From Acidobacteriota bacterium (GTDB lineage: Bacteria > Acidobacteriota > Terriglobia > Bryobacterales > Bryobacteraceae), in assembly GCA_014584705.1 (NCBI GenBank), contig JACTMJ010000024.1:62001-126000 (forward strand): a stretch of 64,000 nt of DNA, read 5' to 3'. The position numbers and the translations under genes were made by a program. The notes beneath the pieces were generated by a model. The model saw nothing but the letters and a program-made list of their open reading frames with translations. It was not told the DNA's origin and ran no database searches. Below are positions 52,786-60,700 of this stretch, in pieces; position 1 is the stretch's first letter, and the number at the start of each line of letters is the position of its first letter.

Positions 52786-53547
52786 ATGGCGTTGCTGACC
52801 GACAGCGACTTAATCACCGTTCGCGACCTTCTGGCCTGGGAAAGCGACCTGCTTGAAACGGCGGACCGGGAGCGAGTGGAACTGGAGACGAAGATTGATC
52901 TCGGGACAGCCGAGATCCGCACCGAGGTGGAGGCCGAACTGGACAAGATCTCGCGGAACGGTACGGGGGGAGGCGCATCGGCTGTGTCAATCGCCAATAC
53001 CGTGGCAACGCCAAGTCTACTCCGCTGGGCACAATCACGCATCCTGGAACTGTTCTGCTTCGAGTGCTACGGGCATCAGATGAACGACCGCTTCCGGATG
53101 AAGTTTGAGCACTACCGCAAGCAGGCCGAGGCCGCCAGGCGGGACTATCTGCTGCGAGGTATTGGCGTGGTGGATCTTCCTCTTTCAAAGCCGGCGGCAC
53201 TCACTTCCATGCCGTGCCCGGGATCTCTTCCCGCGGGCGTCTACTACTTCGCAGCCGCATGGACAAACGGGAGAGGGCAGCAGAGCAGCCTTGGCACGCT
53301 TGCAACAGCGACGCTCGATAGCGCGGCGGGCCTGGTTCTGGAAGCGATGAATGCTCCGGCAAACGCATCCGGATGGAACATCTTTGCCGGCAATACGCCG
53401 GATCTGCTCTACCGGCAGAACCCGGCCCCGCTTGCGCTGGGAAGCCCATGGACACAAACCGGGGTTCTCAACCTGAGCGCACCGTTTCTCTCCGGGCAGA
53501 CCCCGGACCGATACCTCAGACCACAACGAATTTTTCAACGGGGGTAG
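52786..53547 (+). CDS. Head-completion-like protein with Ig/fibronectin-like domain
   Basis: A 253-aa protein. The frame is open upstream, but the ATG at 52786 follows GGGGCAGGA and gives a sensible N terminus (MALLTDSDLITVRDLLAWESDLLETADRERVELE). The first 130 residues are helical, the next 110 form a beta-sandwich-like domain (SLPAGVYYFAAAWTNGRGQQSSLGTLATATLD ... SGWNIFAGNTPDLLYRQNPAPL). A very similar stretch occurs in the tail hub gene (57722-61651). It may be a connector protein; the role is inferred from position. Confidence 0.65.
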   Translation: MALLTDSDLITVRDLLAWESDLLETADRERVELETKIDLGTAEIRTEVEAELDKISRNGTGGGASAVSIANTVATPSLLRWAQSRILELFCFECYGHQMNDRFRMKFEHYRKQAEAARRDYLLRGIGVVDLPLSKPAALTSMPCPGSLPAGVYYFAAAWTNGRGQQSSLGTLATATLDSAAGLVLEAMNAPANASGWNIFAGNTPDLLYRQNPAPLALGSPWTQTGVLNLSAPFLSGQTPDRYLRPQRIFQRG

Positions 53548-53549
53548 CC

Positions 53550-54056
53550 ATGGGATACGTGGTTCAAGCTGCGATTGAGGCGATACGGGCGTTGCTTGAT
53601 GGAGCGGGGGGCGTCCGGTCTCAGCTCGAACAGTTCGCCGCCGAAGAGCCCGAACGCGCTCTAGCGGCGGCGGGAGTTGCGATTCGCCCGTACGGACTGA
53701 AACGAGGCCTGATCCCCGATGAGGAGTTTTGCACCGAGCCGCGGATCCGGATTCAGGTGGAAAAGCTTGTTAACAAGCGAGCGCTAAAATTCGCCCCATT
53801 CTCCGGAATCTCCGCGATGCTGCTCGCGATCGACGCCAACGGCGACCGGCAGGATCAGGTAGCCATGCAACTCAACTCAATCGCCGACGCAGTATTGCTG
53901 GTGCTGGACAACAACGTGGGGGAGTTGAGCAAGGGGATCTATTACGGCGGCGGCTATGAACTGCAAATGACGCCCATCGACCGCGGCGGGCGGGGCTTTC
54001 AGCAGATGGCGCAGGTGCGCTTCGAACTTGCGATCGACGACGAAGGTGAGGACTAG
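53550..54056 (+). CDS. Phage neck / tail-terminator-like protein
   Basis: A 168-aa protein, ATG 53550 two bases after the previous stop. Recognisable parts are YVVQAAIEAIRALLDGAGGVRSQLEQFAAEE, then FCTEPRIRIQVEKLVNKRALKFAPFSGISAMLLAI and LDNNVGELSKGIYYGGGYELQM... FQQMAQVRFELAID. Size, alpha/beta make-up and position just before the tail tube protein match tail-completion proteins (lambda gpU/HK97 gp10-type). This is inferred from order, not from a signature motif. Confidence 0.65.
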   Translation: MGYVVQAAIEAIRALLDGAGGVRSQLEQFAAEEPERALAAAGVAIRPYGLKRGLIPDEEFCTEPRIRIQVEKLVNKRALKFAPFSGISAMLLAIDANGDRQDQVAMQLNSIADAVLLVLDNNVGELSKGIYYGGGYELQMTPIDRGGRGFQQMAQVRFELAIDDEGED

Positions 54057-54062
54057 GCCACT

Positions 54063-55229
54063 ATGGGCTGCTATATCAATTCCACAAATGAACGACTCTA
54101 CGGCGCACTCGAAACTGAGTTTGGAACGGCCGCAAGCCTGACGACGCAAGACCGGCTGAGCTTCCGCTCTCTGAAGCTCAAGGAAGAAACTATCCGCGCG
54201 GCGCGACGGGACAAGACGGGAAGCCGCACACGGTTCGCTCCCCACCCGGAAGTTCGCACCGAGAACACCTTCGACCTGCTTTGCTACTTTCCTGGAAGAG
54301 ATCCGGGCAATCCAGTCGACGCGATGACCAATCTTGTCGAAAGCGCCCTTGGCGGGGAACGAAAAACGGTGTCGGGGTTGGTGGTAAGCGCCACAAGCGC
54401 CACTCCACCCGGGCTGACCTTTGCCTCGCCCCATGGGCTTTCGATTGGGCAAGGTCTCCGCTTCGGAGGGCAACTGCGCTTCGTGAAAGCGGTTCCAAAC
54501 GCACTATCCGTGCTGCTCTCCGCACCGTTCGATAACGGCGTTCAGTCAGGATCCGCACTCGGGGTTTCGGCCACACTCTATCCCGGCGAGAAACCTCGGA
54601 CCATTACCCTCGGGAACTATTGGACGCCTGGGGCTGGACTTGACCGCGTGCTGGCTGGGAGTGTGATCGACGAGGTGGAGATTAGCCTCAACAGCGACTT
54701 TCATGGCGCGCGCTTTCGTGGCATCACACGCGAGGTAGTTTCGGCGAGTTCCTTCATGGCGGGCAGCACCGGGCTGAACCAGTTCCCGGCAGAGCCGATC
54801 GCCAACTATCAATCCACCCTCCTGGTGCCCGGCCACATCGGGCGGATCTTTCTTGGCGGAGTTGAGTTCTACCTGCTTTCGCTGTCTCTCCGATTGAAGA
54901 ACGGTGTGGACGCGCGAGCCCGGGAATTCGGACTGAATGTCGCGCCTTGCTATAGCGCCGATGTGCGCGAGGTGAGCGTGCAGTTCGGCCTCTATGCAAG
55001 CACGAAAGAGGCGGTGGCCGGCCTTCACTCGATGGCAAGGCAACGCGAGGAGACGGACCTCTCGATTCAACTAGGAAACCGAGCGGGGCAACTGGCAGGC
55101 ATCCACATCCCGCGGTTCATTCCGGAAATTCCAGAGATTGCCGACGCGGAATCCCGCGTGGTGATGAGCTATCCCGCCAGCCTCGCCTATGGAGTTGTGA
55201 ACGATGAACTTTCCATTGCTTTCGCATAG
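54063..55229 (+). CDS. Tail tube (major tail) protein
   Basis: A 388-aa protein with a short N-terminal helix-free start (MGCYINSTNERLYGALETEFGTA), a beta-rich body and an inserted Ig-like part (residues about 105-190, KTVSGLVVSATSATPPGLTFASPHGLSIGQGLRFGG). The C-terminal part PRFIPEIPEIADAESRVVMSYPASLAYGV is typical of tube subunits, and the gene precedes a frameshifting tail chaperone, the classical order for the major tail protein. It stacks as hexameric rings along the tail. It overlaps the next gene by 26 bases. Confidence 0.78.
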   Translation: MGCYINSTNERLYGALETEFGTAASLTTQDRLSFRSLKLKEETIRAARRDKTGSRTRFAPHPEVRTENTFDLLCYFPGRDPGNPVDAMTNLVESALGGERKTVSGLVVSATSATPPGLTFASPHGLSIGQGLRFGGQLRFVKAVPNALSVLLSAPFDNGVQSGSALGVSATLYPGEKPRTITLGNYWTPGAGLDRVLAGSVIDEVEISLNSDFHGARFRGITREVVSASSFMAGSTGLNQFPAEPIANYQSTLLVPGHIGRIFLGGVEFYLLSLSLRLKNGVDARAREFGLNVAPCYSADVREVSVQFGLYASTKEAVAGLHSMARQREETDLSIQLGNRAGQLAGIHIPRFIPEIPEIADAESRVVMSYPASLAYGVVNDELSIAFA

Positions 55230-55608
55230 ACGCACCCTCCCCATTCTCTATGCATCCGAGACGGCATTTGAGAGTGCAGTTCTTCCCCCTGTGCGTTTTG
55301 TGCTGCATCGAATCTCGGCCGCGCGACGCCTGGACCTATTGGCCCGCATGGGCGAACTCGCATCACAGCTCGAGATGCTGCAAGCCTCGGGCTCGCTCGA
55401 CGATCGCGTTCAGGCCGAAGCACTGCGGATCCAGATTGACCGGGAGTATCTCCGATGGGGATTGAAGGAACTGCGCGGTCTGGAGATCGATGGCGTCCCA
55501 GCCGAAGCGGAATCGCTCTTTGAACGCGGTCCGGAAGATCTGATGAACGAGATCGTGAGCCGCATTCGCGCGGAGTGCGAACTCTCCGGAGAAGAAAGAA
55601 AAAACTGA
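55204..55608 (+). CDS. Tail assembly chaperone, short form (gpG-like)
   Basis: A 134-aa helical protein, MNFPLLSHRRTLPILYASETAFES...RLDLLARMGELASQLEMLQASGSLDDRVQAEALRIQIDREYLRWGLKELRGLEI. It matches the position and size of lambda gpG, which with gpGT guides tail tube polymerisation on the tape measure. The 3' end carries a -1 slippery heptamer (55599-55605), so a share of ribosomes makes a longer fusion. It overlaps the tail tube gene by 26 bases. Confidence 0.85.
   Translation: MNFPLLSHRRTLPILYASETAFESAVLPPVRFVLHRISAARRLDLLARMGELASQLEMLQASGSLDDRVQAEALRIQIDREYLRWGLKELRGLEIDGVPAEAESLFERGPEDLMNEIVSRIRAECELSGEERKN
55599..55605 (+). other. Programmed -1 frameshift site (A AAA AAC)
   Basis: The sequence A AAA AAC is in correct phase with the 0 frame (AGA AAA AAC then the TGA stop at 55606-55608). 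A GGAGAAG Shine-Dalgarno-like element at 55588-55594 lies about 10 bases upstream, as for dnaX in E. coli. Slipping back one base continues into CTG ACG ATC and then on to the stop at 55973. The frame relation (0 frame to -1 frame) is exactly what the overlap needs. Confidence 0.88.
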
Positions 55609-55973
55609 CGATCGCCTTCTGGTTCAGCCGCCAAGCGGAGCCCGGCTGGAAGTGCGCGGATTGCAGGGCTCTTGGACTCGAGCGTGAGAGGAACTGCGGC
55701 TACCTGGGAATCGCTCCGGCTCCGGATGCACCTCCGGTTTGGGCATCGGGCAATCTGATTCTGCAGTCATGCCCGAAACCGATGATCTCGGGAAATAGCG
55801 TCGCTCTGCTCGAATCGCATGCATGGTGGAGCGCATGTGGACGACCGATGCTGCCGGAACTAAGTGCACGCTCTCTCGACGCGTTTGCATGGATTGACCG
55901 TCTGCGAAACGAAGAGATCTCCCGAACGCGGGAAGAGGCGGCGCGGCAACAGGCTTTCCGTATCACACGGTGA
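55605..55973 (+). CDS. Tail assembly chaperone, frameshift extension (GT-like T part)
   Basis: About 122 residues joined to the 134-aa short form by the -1 shift, giving a predicted 256-aa fusion. The extension starts LTIAFWFSRQAEPGWKCADCRALGLERERNCGYLG, with a Cys-x-x-Cys ... Cys pattern that could bind zinc, and contains LSARSLDAFAWIDRLRNEEISRTREEAARQQ near the end. Lambda GT extensions have a similar role of contacting the tube protein or tape measure. There is no good independent start, which supports synthesis by frameshift. Confidence 0.82.
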   Translation: MTIAFWFSRQAEPGWKCADCRALGLERERNCGYLGIAPAPDAPPVWASGNLILQSCPKPMISGNSVALLESHAWWSACGRPMLPELSARSLDAFAWIDRLRNEEISRTREEAARQQAFRITR

Positions 55974-55994
55974 GCGAAGGAATAGGAGGAACTC

Positions 55995-56531
55995 TTGGCT
56001 ACAGGAAAATCGACAATCGGCGATCTCATCGAGAAACTGGAGGCGCTGCTCGGCCACGGCGGCGGACGAACCGCACCCGTCTCCGCACTGAGCGGTGGCA
56101 TTGCGGGCGCGCTCGGATCGACGCTTGCCGGCGGTGACGGCAGGGATGCCTTCAGTTCTTTGGCAGGGGGCTTGCTAGGTGGAGGAGCAGGGTTGGTCGC
56201 CGGATGGCTGCGCACTCTGTTCGGGGGTCAACCGGAGCGAGATTCAGTCCTGCCGCTCTACAACAAGCCGAGCGCGTTGTTCCTGGAATACGACGTGAAT
56301 GCAAGCGCGCGCACTGGATTGGGTGCGGAACCAGAGACGAGTTCGGAGCGCCTCATGGAGATGGGGACCGGCGGCCGAGGCGAAACGAAGTCGGCGTCGC
56401 CGACCGTGGTAGTGCAAGTGAACGCGCTCGATGCGCAATCCTTTTCCGCGCGCAGCGACGACATTGCAAGCGCCGTGCGAGAGGCCCTCGCCCGAAACCA
56501 CGCCCTGCGCGACGAGATCTGGGAGGACTGA
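55995..56531 (+). CDS. Very short tape-measure-like protein
   Basis: A 178-aa protein starting at TTG 55995, with GGAGGA just upstream. It begins ATGKSTIGDLIEKLEALLGH and is Gly-rich in the first half (SALSGGIAGALGSTLAGG, SSLAGGLLGGGAGLVAGWLRTLFGG: amphipathic/hydrophobic helices). The C-terminal VVVQVNALDAQSFSARSDDIASAVREALARNHALRDEIWED resembles the end of tape measure proteins. Its position, directly after the G/GT chaperones, is that of the tape measure, but siphovirus tape measures are usually 600-2000 aa, so this would fix a tail of only some tens of nanometres. Confidence 0.7.
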   Translation: MATGKSTIGDLIEKLEALLGHGGGRTAPVSALSGGIAGALGSTLAGGDGRDAFSSLAGGLLGGGAGLVAGWLRTLFGGQPERDSVLPLYNKPSALFLEYDVNASARTGLGAEPETSSERLMEMGTGGRGETKSASPTVVVQVNALDAQSFSARSDDIASAVREALARNHALRDEIWED

Positions 56532-56535
56532 CTGC

Positions 56536-56895
56536 ATGCCAGACTTTCCTGAGATTGGATGCCAAGCTGTCGTGCAGTATCCCGCCAGCGTCGAAATTCT
56601 CACCCCAACGGTAATTCAGCACTATGTGGACGGCAGTGAGCAGCGTTTCCCCAGCCATACTCGTATGCGGCGAACCTGGACGATTCGCTTGCAACGGCTG
56701 GATGAGGCGAGTGCCGAGCGTATTCTGAACTTCTTCAACTCCCTGGCTGGGCGCTCGACGAGTTTCCGTTTCCGGGATCCGTGGACTGGCGCCTGGTTTG
56801 AAACTTGCTGGTTCAAGGATGACGCCTTGTCCTTGGACCATCCGCGCGACGGCATATTCACGGGCGAGATTGAGATTTTCGCGGAGGAAAACTAG
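56536..56895 (+). CDS. Distal tail protein (gpM/DUF2460-like)
   Basis: A 119-aa protein; ATG 56536 lies 4 bases after the previous stop. RMRRTWTIRLQRLDEASAERILNFFNSLAGRSTSFRFRDPWTGAW carries the FF...G...SFxFxDP pattern found in tail-tip proteins of the lambda gpM/DUF2460 type. The next gene has the same pattern, so the pair are related copies. It should sit at the tail tip between tube and hub. Confidence 0.75.
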   Translation: MPDFPEIGCQAVVQYPASVEILTPTVIQHYVDGSEQRFPSHTRMRRTWTIRLQRLDEASAERILNFFNSLAGRSTSFRFRDPWTGAWFETCWFKDDALSLDHPRDGIFTGEIEIFAEEN

Positions 56896-56900
56896 ATTCC

Positions 56901-57701
56901 ATGCCACATTACTATCCCCATCTGAACGAAGGGATCGCAGCGCAATTCCCGATCCGGCGGACGACACGATATCGCACCGTGGTCAACGTCAACGATCTCA
57001 CCACGGGCCTGCGTACTTCTGACCCAGGGGCCCGAAGAATTGCGTGGTGGTTGCGATATCAGGGTTTGGCCGACAATGAGATGGCATCTCTCCAGAACTT
57101 CTTCCGCGCGGTGCGAGGACCGCTAGATTCTTTCGTGTTCCTTGATCCCGAAGCGAATCTGCTTGCACACAGCGAAAATCTGGCCGATCCGATTTGGCAA
57201 TCGACCGCCGGACTCAGCGTTACACCCGCGCCCGCCTCTCCCGTGGAAGCGGAGCAGGCATTTCGCCTCACCAGCGCCCCGGGCCAGACGGCGCAGGTCT
57301 ATCAGGCCGTCAACGCAGATGCCAGTTACCGCTGGGTACTGAGCATGTATGCACGTGCGGTAACGAGCGACTCCCTGACACTATTCCTGCGATCCGCCGG
57401 CGACGAACAGAGCATGACCTATACTCTCGAAAGCCAATGGAAGCGATTCCACTTCGGCGGCCAGTTCTGGAGTTCTGGAAGCGGGGTAGAGGTGGGCTTG
57501 CGGTTGAACGAAGGCGCGAGCGCCGACATCACGGCCATTCAGCTTGAGGCCCAATGCTCGCCCTCCCGCTACAAACGAAGCAGCTCGCTCGGCGGCGTCT
57601 ATCCCGACGCTCGTTTCGCGCAAGATTCCGTGCGCTTCACAACACTTGCCCCCAACTGTCACCAGGCCGCTCTGATCGTCACGGCGCCTCTTCCCGAATA
57701 A
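56901..57701 (+). CDS. Distal tail protein with C-terminal carbohydrate-binding-like domain
   Basis: A 266-aa protein. Residues 1-90 repeat the pattern of the preceding gene (WWLRYQGLADNEMASLQNFFRAVRGPLDSFVFLDPEANLL). The remaining 170 residues are a beta-sandwich-like domain (LAHSENLADPIWQSTAGLSVTPAPASPVEAEQAFRLTSAPGQTAQVYQAV... VLSMYARAV... FLRSAGDEQSMTYTL...), like CBM/galactose-binding folds attached to phage tail proteins. It may bind cell-surface sugars. The gene starts 5 bases after its neighbour. Confidence 0.75.
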   Translation: MPHYYPHLNEGIAAQFPIRRTTRYRTVVNVNDLTTGLRTSDPGARRIAWWLRYQGLADNEMASLQNFFRAVRGPLDSFVFLDPEANLLAHSENLADPIWQSTAGLSVTPAPASPVEAEQAFRLTSAPGQTAQVYQAVNADASYRWVLSMYARAVTSDSLTLFLRSAGDEQSMTYTLESQWKRFHFGGQFWSSGSGVEVGLRLNEGASADITAIQLEAQCSPSRYKRSSSLGGVYPDARFAQDSVRFTTLAPNCHQAALIVTAPLPE

Positions 57702-57721
57702 GATCTCCCGGATACCTTCTC

Positions 57722-60700
57722 ATGAGCACATTTTTCGAACTCAAGGAAGCGGTCTCCACCGCTACGCCCCTGCTGTGTTTTGACTTTCTCTTCACAGACG
57801 GACATCGCGAGCGGTTCGCCGCGCAGGAATGTATCGTGGAAGGAAACACGTATACACGACGCGTGATCGAGCAGCAACTTCACGAAAACTCCCTCGGCGG
57901 AGACGACTCGATCGGGGCATTCACCCGCATTGGTATCACTCTTTCGAACAGCGATGGATTGCTGACCCAGGTGGAGCGCACTCACGGCTTCAAGGGGGCG
58001 GAGGTAACCGTTCGATTTGTATTTCTGGAGCCGGGAACGGGAACCCTGGCCTCGACACCGGCCGAGGTGTTTCGCGGCGTGGCCGACATGCCGTCAGTCA
58101 TCGACGAGTCCCGGGTGGTGCTCCTCGCGGAGAATCGGTTCTCGTTGTTTCACGCCAAACTGCCCGCGACACCGCTACAGCGCCGCTGCCCGTGGCACTT
58201 TCCCTACGATGCGGAGACACGGACGGAAGCGGTGGACGGCGGCGCCAACGGCCGGCACTCGATGTTCTACCGCTGCGGCTATTCGGCCGGTATCCCAGGC
58301 GGAAAGGGCAATCTTGACGGTAGCGTTCCGTTCACCAGTTGCGCCGGAACACGGACGGACTGTGCCAGCCGGGGCATGCTGGACAGCGACGAAAATAACC
58401 AGACCACGCGGCGTTTTGGCGGATTCACCTACCTGCCAGCAAGTATCCTGGTTCGGACCCACGGCAGCCGAGCGCTACAACCTGCGATTGTCAACGGCAA
58501 TCATCCCCAAAGCAACGACGTCGCCCCGCTGGTTTATGGCCAGGGCTGGCTCACGCCGCCGCTTATTCACTCCCTCAACGACGGCAATCTCACGCGAATG
58601 CTACTTCTGTTATGCGATGGTCCGGTGGAAGAGGTGCAGCGGGTCGTCGTGAACGGAGCGGAGATCCCGGCCGCCGTCGAAGGCCGCGACATGTCGTCCA
58701 CGGGCTGGTTCAAGCGAGTGGCGAGTGGTTCTCGCGAGGGCAGCTTTCTCTCGAAGCCGGACAACGATGGCTACTACCCGGAGGCGGACCCCCATGGCAG
58801 CATGACCACTCTCGAAGTGGTCATCCCCAATGCGCTCCAGAAGGGCTCAGCCTCGCCTTCGGTGGAAGTGCTGTTGAAGGGCCTGCGCTTGCTCACGTTC
58901 TCTGAGAGCGGGGCCGCCGCCGGATTCGTATTCAGCTCCAACCCGGCATGGGTGCTGCTGGACGTGCTGCTGCGAAGCGGTTGGCAGATGACGGAACTGG
59001 ATCTGCCGAGCTTTGCGCGGGCTGCCGGCCACTGCGATGAACTTGTCGAGGTTGGCTTGTGGAACGGCGCCACGCGGATGCAGCCGCGGTTCTCCTGCAA
59101 CCTGGTGCTGCAGAAGCGCCGGAGTGTCGCTGAGATTCTGCGCGGACTTCGTGAAGCGAGTTTCCTCTTCCTGCGCGGTACCGCCGCGGGTCTGCTGGAA
59201 GCAGTCGTGGAATCAACGGTCGCTCTGCAGCAGCCCTCGAAGGACGCTCTTAGCAACGCCATCGAGCCGCTGAACGGCGGATGGCCCGTTTACGAGTTTG
59301 GCGATGGCACCGGCGGACGCGGGGGAATTCTGCGCGGGAGTTCCGGCGCACCCGCTTTTCGCATGTTCTGCAAGCCCGCATCCGATTGCCCGAACCGCAT
59401 ATTCGCGGAGTTTCAGGATGCATGGAACGACTTCCAGACAGACCGCGTTTCGCTGTTTGACAGCCGTGAGGTGCGGCGTCGCAAACAGGAAGTCGTCCAG
59501 AGCAGCAGAGCGATGGGGCTGAGCACCTATCCCCAAGCGGCACGCGCGGTCTACCTGGCGCTGAAGCGCTCCACACATGGCAACTTGCTCGTGGAATTTG
59601 AGACAGGTTTGCGTGGGCTGGGCGTGCGCCCTGGAGACCTGATCACAGTCAGCTACCCGAAGCATGGCCTTGACCGGCAATTGTTCCGCGTCTCGCGTCT
59701 CTCTCCCTCAGCCGATCTGCAAACCACGCGCATTGTGGCACAGCTTCACGACGATGCCTGGTACTCCGATGTAGTCCTTGATGAGATTGGCGGCATTGAC
59801 CGCTACCGCCGCCCTGGAAGCGCATTCTCGGCTCCGCGACCACTTTGTGGCAAGGTCGTGTATGCGGACGGAACAACTAACTTTGACATCGTTGAAATCG
59901 CCGCTCCCGTGAGCGATGGCAGCTATCGCGTCCAGATCTCTTGCGGATTCCTTCTTCCCACGAACACGGTTTCTGGCGAACTCGCCGCGCCATTGGTTCC
60001 GCTCTCCGCCGCGATCATCCCCGAGGCCGGGTCTTTGCCGCCTGGGGAAACCTACTACTACCGTTTCACGTGCGCGGATGGAAATGGGAATGAGAGCGAG
60101 GTCACGCCACCAGTAGCCGTACAGATACCCACCGGAGCAAGCGGGTACGGCGTTAGCGTGCAGCAAATTCAGGCAGAGACGGAGGCCAGCGAGATCCGTG
60201 TATACCGGGGCCCGGCAGTGGATGTTTCCTACCTGATTGCAACGCTCCCCGCTTCTGCCACCACATTCACGGATAATGGCCTGCCGTATCTTCCGTCGGT
60301 GCCTCCGGACACTAACTTCCACCACGCGAACTTTTATTGGCGGGAAGAGGTACACCCGGCGGCTCCGAATTCAGCGGCGGAGAGCGGCAGCATCTCCTGG
60401 GCTTCGGCAACATGGACGGAGGACCAGTTTCAGGGCAAGCTGGTTTGGATCGTGAGTGGAAAGGGCCAGGGGCAGGAACGGGTAATCACAGCGAATAACG
60501 CGAACACGCTATTCGTTGAGCCCTGGAACGTCATCCCCGACCACACGAGCAGTTTCGCCATCGCGCAGCCAACGTGGCAACTTGGCTGTAAGACGACGGG
60601 CACACCCGCGTCTTTCCAGATCCCGAACACAAGCGGCGCGGTGGTGGAGATTCTTGGCGTCGCGGCGAATGCACTGGACGCGGAATCCCCTGCCAATCGT

